A DNA stretch of 64,000 nucleotides from Mesorhabditis belari (taxonomy: Eukaryota > Nematoda > Chromadorea > Rhabditida > Rhabditidae), in contig CAUEEP010000759.1 in NCBI GenBank assembly GCA_958450365.1, forward strand, positions 1,594,501 to 1,658,500. The letters run 5' to 3'. The notes below the pieces were generated by a model. That model was given only the letters and a program-made list of their open reading frames with translations. It had not been told where the DNA came from and searched no databases. Below, piece after piece: positions 58,291 through 64,000 of the stretch. Made by a program: the position numbers and the translations under genes. The stretch's first letter is position 1. Each line of letters opens with the position of its first letter.

Positions 58291-58837
58291 TTTACGACTC
58301 CGTGCGTTCCAGCTCGAACGTTCAAACCGATTACTCGACTGTTTATCCCAAGATTCGCTCGTAAAGTGGCCAAAGGGGGAACTTGTTGTACGAGATTCGG
58401 GGGATTGGTAATTCCGAGAGGCTAAATCCGCTCTGGTACTCCTCCGGATGAAAAGGCCGGGACTAAGCGCCCTTTATTTATGCATCAGCTGTGCATTTTA
58501 TGGTTAGGCGGGGGGAAATTATATGGAGCTCCCCGGTCTGGATTTGGATTTTTGTCGACTTAATTTTTGAGAATTTTTGAGATTTCCTTTTTCGAGACCA
58601 ACCACCGATTTTAAGCTGATTTTTGCCGAGTGTGCCTTCCAGGATAAAGGAATTCCTGGAAAAATTTGCCTACTCTTCATCGAGTTTTCGTTTTTTCATC
58701 GAGAACTTGAATCGATTTTCAGGACTGGGCGTTTTTAGGCGACTTTTTCGAGATAAATAACATTGATGAGTTGTTTTTCGTAAGATCTGGAATACACAGG
58801 AAATTTTAAGATATTCAGAAAAGAAATATTAGCATAA

Positions 58838-58910
58838 TTAATCATGGCCGAGTGGTTAGCGAGCTCGGCTTCCAGTCAGAGGGTCCGGGTTCGATCCCCG
58901 GAGACCGCAA
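58838..58910 (+). tRNA. tRNA-like Pol III unit with motif at 58 bp
   Basis: A box TGGCCGAGTGG (58845-58855), B box GGTTCGATCCC (58888-58898), motif L58787 (CTGGAATACACAG) at 58 bp, T-runs follow (AGTTTGTTTTTTATTTTTT). Confidence 0.65.
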
Positions 58911-59132
58911 AAAAGTTTGTTTTTTATTTTTTTCAATGAAATCATCTTGCAGTCAATAATACAACATTTTACAAGTTAAAACTAGTGAAAACAAGCGCTT
59001 CTCTGGAAAATTTACAGGACTGGGCATTTTTAGGCGACTTTTTCGAGATAAATAACATTGATGAGTTGTTTTTCGTAAGATCTGGAATACACAGGAAATT
59101 TTAAGATATTCCGAAAAGAAATATTAGCAATT

Positions 59133-59218
59133 GTACCGGTGGCCGAGTGGTTAGCGCGCTTGGCTTCCAGTCGGGGTCCCAGGCTCGCAGGGTCCGAGTT
59201 CGATCCCCGAAGCCGTAA
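59133..59218 (+). tRNA. tRNA-like Pol III unit with expanded variable region
   Basis: A box TGGCCGAGTGG (59140-59150), B box AGTTCGATCCC (59197-59207), motif L59082 at 58 bp. An internal expansion (GGTCCCAGGCTCGCAGGGTCC) lengthens the body by about 14 bp relative to the unit at 58838. R59270 faces the 3' end. Confidence 0.6.
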
Positions 59219-59769
59219 ATGAGTTTATTTTTTAAAATCTAACTCTAGGATATTGTTCTGTGACCTCCAGATTGGCGAATTTTTTAAAAATAAAGTTTCA
59301 AGAGGCTTCTGGTGAATGGCAATTGGCTCAAACTCGTTTCCGGGTCTCAAGTTCAAATTTTTAATTTGTTTTGGAGAGAAAGGGGAAAGTCAAAGATCCC
59401 GGTGCGTTCCAAATAATCGACGGCCGCCGGTGAAAGCGAACTTTTCGTTTTTTCAACGTTTTTTTTTCTTTTGCAAACGAACCGCTCTCTCCTGGATGCC
59501 ATGGAGATTGATAGTGGCGATTTTTTGTCTCCAGACACGCCAATTTTTCCCGGTGACACCCATAATTCACGCGGCAAAACACGGAAATGTTGAAAGGTGT
59601 AGGGAAAACGACGAAAATTGTCCAGCCCTCAACTTTTCCCACTTTTTCGCAAATTTCGAAGTGAATTCTTTGTTGAAGAGGGTTTTTGTGAAGGAAACTA
59701 GAAAGAAACGGGCTTTTATGAAGCAATGGGCTTAAAAATTATGTAAATTTTGATGAAAAAAAAGCAAAA

Positions 59770-59840
59770 GTCGGTAAAAAGACTCGAACCCTCGAGCTTC
59801 CGGTGTTAGCCAAACGCACTAACCAGTAGGCCATGCGGGA
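59770..59840 (-). tRNA. tRNA-like Pol III unit with motif at 58 bp
   Basis: A box TGGCCTACTGG (59823-59833), B box GGTTCGAGTCT (59780-59790), motif R59891 (GTGCGTTCCAG) at 58 bp, T-rich sequence after the 3' end on minus. Divergent partner of the unit at 60073; the motif centres are 143 bp apart. Confidence 0.6.
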
Positions 59841-60072
59841 ACCTGCTAATATCGATCCACTAACTATTGCTAAAGGTCATGTGCGTTCCAGATCGCAAGA
59901 ATTTCATTTTATTTTCATCCAATTCCTCCTATACAGCTGTAAATTCGTCTGATCTCAAATGGGCCCAGTGTACGGCTTTTTTAAGCGATATTAAGTCTAA
60001 AAAATATTGTTTCCCTAAATCCTGGAAATCACAGAATGTTTAGAGATGTCTAGTGAGTCAAAATATCCACTT

Positions 60073-60143
60073 TATCCGATGACGAAGTGGTAGTGTGCTT
60101 GGTTCCAAGCCAGCGGTCCCTGGTTCGATCCCTGGAGAGAATT
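60073..60143 (+). tRNA. tRNA-like Pol III unit with motif at 58 bp
   Basis: A box TGACGAAGTGG (60080-60090), B box GGTTCGATCCC (60122-60132), motif L60022 (CTGGAAATCACAG) at 58 bp, followed by ATTTTTCTTTTTTTTG, a strong Pol III terminator candidate. Confidence 0.6.
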
Positions 60144-60167
60144 TTTCTTTTTTTTGTATGTTTTCAC

Positions 60168-60335
60168 ATGGAAATCCCCATTGGCCATTCAAATTTCACA
60201 ACAGGAAATGGCGAAAGGTGTAGGGGAAATTCGAGCAAAACAGTACTATTACAACCCGGAAGTTGTAAGCAAAAAAAATATTATCGAATTGGCTTCAAAT
60301 CTGAATGGCCAATGGGGATCAGCCAATGTGCACTC
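60168..60335. repeat. Short foldback sequence
   Basis: ATCCCCATTGGCCATTCAAAT (60173) and its near-complement TCTGAATGGCCAATGGGGAT (60299-60318) could form a hairpin of about 145 bp. GAAAGGTGTAG recurs at 59592, 60213 and 60508. Confidence 0.5.
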
Positions 60336-60667
60336 CAGTTTGCATCACTCAAAAGACGACATTTCTCAATCATGAACGGTGAGCGACAAATCGAGCCATT
60401 CTCAATCCGGTTCTATGAGGCTTTTACTTTTGCGTACTTCGGCCTGTTTAGCCCCGTGAAAACACGAGATGACATCCACGATTTGCAAATCGAAAAGCAA
60501 AAGTGTTGAAAGGTGTAGTGGATTTGGAGAAAACACCCTGTACTCTTGTGAAAGAAATACTTTGAGCCCTTTTAGCTCAAAAGTTTTCAAAAAAAAACTG
60601 TTTTGAAAGACTTTTTGAGCGATCTGGAAGTCATGTAAGCAGAAAATAACAAAAGATTTTTAAAATT

Positions 60668-60699
60668 CGAAATTTGAAAATCTAGATTTTCAAATTTCG
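60668..60699. repeat. Perfect 32-bp palindrome downstream of a motif
   Basis: CGAAATTTGAAAATCT and its exact complement are joined at a TCTAGA centre. The palindrome begins 44 bp after motif L60624, close to where tRNA-like bodies begin in other units, and a TTTTT tract follows. It could be transcribed as a hairpin RNA. Confidence 0.7.
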
Positions 60700-60805
60700 T
60701 TTTTGAGAGTTTTTAAAACCAATTCTTGAGCTTTGCCCCAATTTTTCTTCGAGTTTCTGCGGATCTGGAACGCACGTAAAAATAATAAGCTAAAAGTTTT
60801 GTTAA

Positions 60806-61770
60806 CACGTTGACGACATTGTCACCTGATGCTGTCTGACACATATTCGTTCGCCTGGGACATTGTCACCTGATGTCAGGTGACAGTACCAAAATTGATT
60901 TTTTTTTGTGCATATTTATTTTTGCTGATGATGGATATTAAATAAGCAAGTAGGGTAGTATCTATATTCGACTTGGTCCCGGAAAATGTCGATTTAACCG
61001 TTGATTATTAATGATTATTAAGAACTACAACTAACAGTGGTCAGCGGGGTCTGTGGCCTTTTGCTACGAGCTATAGCTTATTTGAAGCGTCTCTTCGAGA
61101 GGATTCAGAATCCGAATTCCGTTTTTGCCACTGACTTCTAGTACGCGAGTTATAGGCCCTGCAAAAGTTGGTGCAAAAATAATGGTCAAAATCTTTTCCT
61201 CGAGACCCCTAGGAATCAGATTCAAGCATGTCAGACGCCTCTAACTTGCCAAACTGTTACTACTTTGAGAGAAAAATGTAGAATTTCGCACGCGTCATAT
61301 AAAGTGAGCCTGGGACTGGAACGGATGGCACTTCGACAAATTAGAGGAGTCTGACGAAACCAGAACTCCGGCCCAAGTCTAATACGGACCCGTACCTGTA
61401 GGTTTACGCAAACCTGTAGTTTGTGGTTTATATAAAAATAAATAAACAGCTATAAAAAGTTGAATACTGATAGGACATCCGTGGTGATTTATAGTCACCA
61501 GCCCTTACGATCTGGAATTATTTAGAGAGCCAACGGTGATAAGTGCTATTTATCTCCTACTTAGAAACATCACCAATGAATAAAACTTTCTAGATTATTG
61601 TTATTTCATAATTATCAAATAATCATTTTAAACTTTCACAAAAATTTTAAGTTTGAAAAAAAGAACTCTGTGGGACATTGTCACCTGATGTCAGGTGACA
61701 TTTTTTGTCGCAAAAAAACAACGTTGTCCCATGCGATTGTTTGTGCAAAAACGCCATTGTCGTCAACGTG
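60806..61770. mobile_element. piggyBac-like non-autonomous element with TTAA duplication
   Basis: Flanked by TTAA at 60802-60805 and 61771-61774, ends CACGTTGACGACA and TGTCGTCAACGTG. A subterminal palindromic block GACATTGTCACCTGATGTCA occurs near both ends (60859 and 61674). No transposase ORF. TTAA targets are typical of piggyBac elements. Confidence 0.8.
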
Positions 61771-62101
61771 TTAAATAATTAAAATTGAAATTTTACTAAT
61801 TTGGAACTATGCCAACTCCTTTCTCGAAAAAGCTTGACCACCCAAAATCACCGAAATTAGCATTTATTTCCTTTTTTGTGCCCAGTGCTGTCCAACATTT
61901 GAAATGGGGCAATTTCTGTAAATGCCACTCTTCAATTTGTTGAAAGAATCTGAATGAACTCGGTAATTACGGGTTTTATCCGACAACAAGACTCCTTTCA
62001 GTCATTAGCCGGCGATCATTTGAGTGGAAATTAGCGCTGAATGGGCTATTTTTCGAAAAGCAACCCACGCAGTGCAAAAAATCCAAAAAATGAAAAAAAA
62101 A

Positions 62102-62172
62102 TCCGTGACCGGACTCGAACCCTCGAGGTTTCGACTGTGGGACAAGCGCGCTATCCATTAGGCCATCAGAAA
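62102..62172 (-). tRNA. tRNA-like Pol III unit with motif at 58 bp
   Basis: A box TGGCCTAATGG (62155-62165), B box GGTTCGAGTCC (62111-62121), motif R62223 at 58 bp, and T8 right after the 3' end on minus (plus-strand AAAAAAAA near 62093). A second copy of the promoter segment, without body, is at R62364. Confidence 0.6.
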
Positions 62173-62189
62173 ATTTGCGTAGATTGAAT

Positions 62190-62470
62190 TTCTAAATATT
62201 GCAACACGTTTTGTGACTTCCAGGATGAAAGAATAACCTCTCATTTTCGTTCAAATTTTCCTAGTTTTCTTTATTTTTCGCCATTCTCAATTAAAAATCC
62301 GAATTGTACACTATTTGAGGAATTTCATAAATCTAATGATTGCAACACGCTTTGTGACTTCCAGGATGAAAGAATAATCTCGCATTTTCGCTCAACTTTT
62401 CCGATTTTTCTTTATTTTTCGCCATTCTCAATTAAAAATCCGAATCGTACACTATTTGACGAATTTCATA
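62190..62470 (-). repeat. Two-copy tandem repeat, 141-bp unit
   Basis: Units share TTGTGACTTCCAGGATGAAA, TTTATTTTTCGCCATTCTCA and ATTAAAAATCCGAAT; motif anchors R62223 and R62364. Only the first has a tRNA-like body on its 3' side. Confidence 0.8.
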
Positions 62471-62567
62471 AATAAATTTGTTAAAATAAAGTGTTTTTCG
62501 TGAATCCTGGAAGGCATAGATTGTTTCTACAATTTAAAAAACGAAAAAATAGCGAATCTAGCCGAGT

Positions 62568-62650
62568 GAAAGGATGGCGCAGTAGCTAAGGGGTTTGGTT
62601 GGGGGTCTAAAGGGTTTAAAGGGGGTCCCTGGTTCGACCCCGGGAGGCGG
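62568..62650 (+). tRNA. tRNA-like Pol III unit, motif at 68 bp
   Basis: A box TGGCGCAGTAG (62575-62585), B box GGTTCGACCCC (62631-62641) with paired T stem, T-run after (GGTTTTTCTCCTTTTTC). Motif L62507 (CTGGAAGGCATAG) is 68 bp upstream, ten more than usual. The body contains a G-rich expansion. Confidence 0.55.
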
Positions 62651-63419
62651 TTTTTCTCCTTTTTCAATAGAAAATCATCATTCTCATCATCAGCCACAGG
62701 AATTCTGTTCTAAAAATAGAAATAGAACATATTTTATACTTTACCGATCCCCGATTTCCTCCAAATTGAATCAGGAAAAGCTTTCAAGTGGATTTACAAA
62801 GATTTTCAATGAAAATTTTGAGAATTTTTGAATGAAATGACGATTCTGGAACGCACGCTAGAGAATCGATTTGAAAATTTGAGAAATTTTTACATTTATT
62901 TTAAACAGCAATCACCGGTAAGACTTCGAGGGAATTCCTAGCTTGGCTAACGATGAACAATTGTTCTAAATCTAATTTTTGGCCGATCTGGATGTCACGG
63001 AACATGTTCGCGAAGAAATTGAGTGATTTAGGTGAAAACTGGATTCGGTCCAACCCGGATCTATTACCCACTTTTTCAAAGTCACTTATTTTCTCGAAAT
63101 TTTTCTTCGAAACTCTTTTGTGACATCCAGATCTTGTAGAAATCACAAAACCAAACCGATTGCACATTTTTAAACGAGAGTTTTTCGTTGGTAAGGAAAA
63201 AAGGCAAATCCCCTCATTTCCCCTCATTTCTCGCTTTTTTTTTGTTTCGGGGAATCGAGTTGAAAGCGAATGAGTGAGGCCCGACCGGAAAATAATAACC
63301 AAACAGGGAAAGAGGGCCAAATTACCCGCAGATCAGAACACAAATTGGAGAAAGAGAGGCAATTTCCCGAGAATTCGAGTTCAACTCATTTTTACAAAAA
63401 CCCAGTCACGCGATCGATG

Positions 63420-64000
63420 AGTTACGGTAAGTTTTGATCATCCTGGGACGCACACTAGCGAACTACGGTAGAAAATTGCGCTTTTTAACAATCTGGAACT
63501 TTTGGATCTAGCCGGTTCAGGTACATTGAGTTTTAGAAAAGCTCTTTGATGCAAATCGAAAAGTAGAATAATATTTGGCCATCCTGGAGCTCACACTAGC
63601 GAACTACGGTAGAAAATTACGCTTTTTAGCAATCTGTAATTTTTGGATCTAGTCGGTTCAAGTACATCGAGTTTTAGAAAAACTCTTTGATACAAATCGA
63701 AAAGTAGAGTGATATTTGGCCATCCTGGAGCGCACACTAGCGAACTACGGTAGAAAATTGCACTTTTTAGCAAGCTGAACTTTTGGATCTAGTCGGTTCA
63801 AGTTCATCGAGTTTTAAAAAAACTCCTTGATGCAAATCAAAAAGTAGAATGATATTTGGCCATCCTGGGACGCACACTAGCGAACTACGGTAGAAAATTG
63901 CGCTTTTTAACAATCTGTAATTTTTTGATCTAGTCGGTTCAAGTTCATCGAGTTTTAGAAAAGCCCTTTGATGCAAATCGAAAAACAAAAAAAGATTTGG
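63420..64000 (+). repeat. Four-copy tandem repeat, 140-141-bp unit, running off the window
   Basis: Units share CGCACACTAGCGAACTACGG, TAGAAAATTGCGCTTTTTA and ATCGAGTTTTAGAAAA; motif anchors L63443, L63584, L63725 and L63865 (steps 141, 141, 140). Matching minus-strand open frames (FLKLDELEPTRSKNYRLLKS type) are a by-product of the repeat. Confidence 0.85.

Larger units (their letters stand above)
43955..64000. repeat. Right domain of the 13-bp motif array
   Basis: Anchors (L/R as in the left domain): R43966, R44086, L44217, L44658, L44799, L44940, R45079, L45210, L45352, L45666, R45847, R45990, L46144, L46467, R46780, R46923, R47066, L47398, L47539, R48578, R48719, L48863, R49038, R49179, L49473, L49614, R49938, L50234, R50409, R50553, L50706, R51029, R51350, R51495, L51649, L51968, L52109, R52269, R52410, L52540, R52879, R53019, R57750, R57890, R58030, R58312, R58642, L58787, L59082, R59270, R59412, R59891, L60022, L60624, L60765, R62223, R62364, L62507, L62846, L62988, R63130, L63443, L63584, L63725, L63865. 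Steps of 140-143 recur even where the intervening sequences look unrelated (52109 after 51968; 60765 after 60624; 62988 after 62846). Between 43.9 and 50.1 kb most anchors fall in introns of the MATH/BTB gene. Confidence 0.85.

Noticed and set aside
53077..58411. Paralogous genes starting MNLIRRTNSAKLAEFS at 53077 and 58088
   Set aside because: Both lie in 140-bp tandem units of a duplicated non-coding segment; the similarity is that of the DNA.
829..62650. A cluster of functional tRNA genes
   Set aside because: Acceptor strands do not pair in the units checked, anticodon loops are often irregular, and an external motif at fixed distance is not normal for tRNA genes.
63591..63988. Repeat protein with LDELEPTRSKNYRLLKS units on minus
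   Set aside because: It is the translation of the 140-bp motif-bearing tandem repeat, with no start context or codon signature of a gene.
1..64000. C. elegans-type 21U-RNA cluster defined by CTGTTTCA
   Set aside because: I noticed only one such octamer (minus strand, about 20745), so the classical motif does not form an array here. A piRNA role for the 13-bp motif remains only a hypothesis.

Overview
The window reads as nuclear DNA of a nematode, probably a free-living rhabditid relative. The evidence is short GT-AG introns with a C. elegans-like 3' splice consensus (TTTTCAG), initiator ATGs that lie a few bases after a perfect splice acceptor (as in trans-spliced nematode mRNAs), a recognisable macoilin (maco-1) gene, a MATH/BTB-type gene, and several animal DNA-transposon families. 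No rRNA, CRISPR array or prokaryotic operon was seen. The species was not identified.

Layout. (1) Bases 1-16,400 hold no convincing protein gene. They are an array of a 13-bp motif, CTGGA-NN-K-CACA-S, on either strand. Neighbouring copies are very often 140-143 bp apart, and 20 tRNA-like Pol III units are interspersed. (2) 16.4-20.3 kb: unassigned AT-rich DNA and a dead Tc1-like transposase. (3) 20.36-29.09 kb, minus strand: a complete macoilin gene of about 24 exons. A mariner-like element sits in one intron and a GIY-YIG-type ORF in another. (4) 29.1-37.0 kb: AT-rich intergenic DNA with mariner-family MITEs and minisatellites. (5) 37.00-42.38 kb, minus: a serine-rich multi-exon gene I do not recognise, whose first intron is a 142-bp tandem repeat. 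(6) 42.48-43.47 kb: a Merlin-like transposon with an intact 8-bp target duplication. (7) 43.71-50.09 kb, minus: a MATH/BTB-like gene whose introns are filled with the same motif array. (8) 43.9-64 kb: the motif array resumes, with 11 more tRNA-like units, a pogo/Tigger-like transposon with a paralogous empty site, and a piggyBac-like element with TTAA ends.

The main observation is the motif system. In 19 of the 31 tRNA-like units the first base of the motif lies exactly 58 bp upstream of the first base of the A box (tRNA position 8). Seven others are within 1 bp of that or about one helical turn longer. The units also have A and B boxes, AT-rich or TATA-like DNA between motif and body, and usually a downstream T-run, but in the four units I checked base by base the acceptor stem does not pair. 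This is what one expects of a snRNA/piRNA-type proximal element (SNAPc-like) in front of small Pol III genes. The solitary motifs at about 142-bp spacing would then be promoters of many short non-coding RNAs (piRNA-like), or alternatively a satellite-like box comparable in layout to a CENP-B box. The array is nearly absent from 16.4-43.9 kb, which contains macoilin and the unrecognised gene, so it marks discrete domains.

The three genes are co-oriented on the minus strand but widely spaced; I see no sign that they form an operon. Exon boundaries were read by eye from splice consensus and may be off by a few bases.
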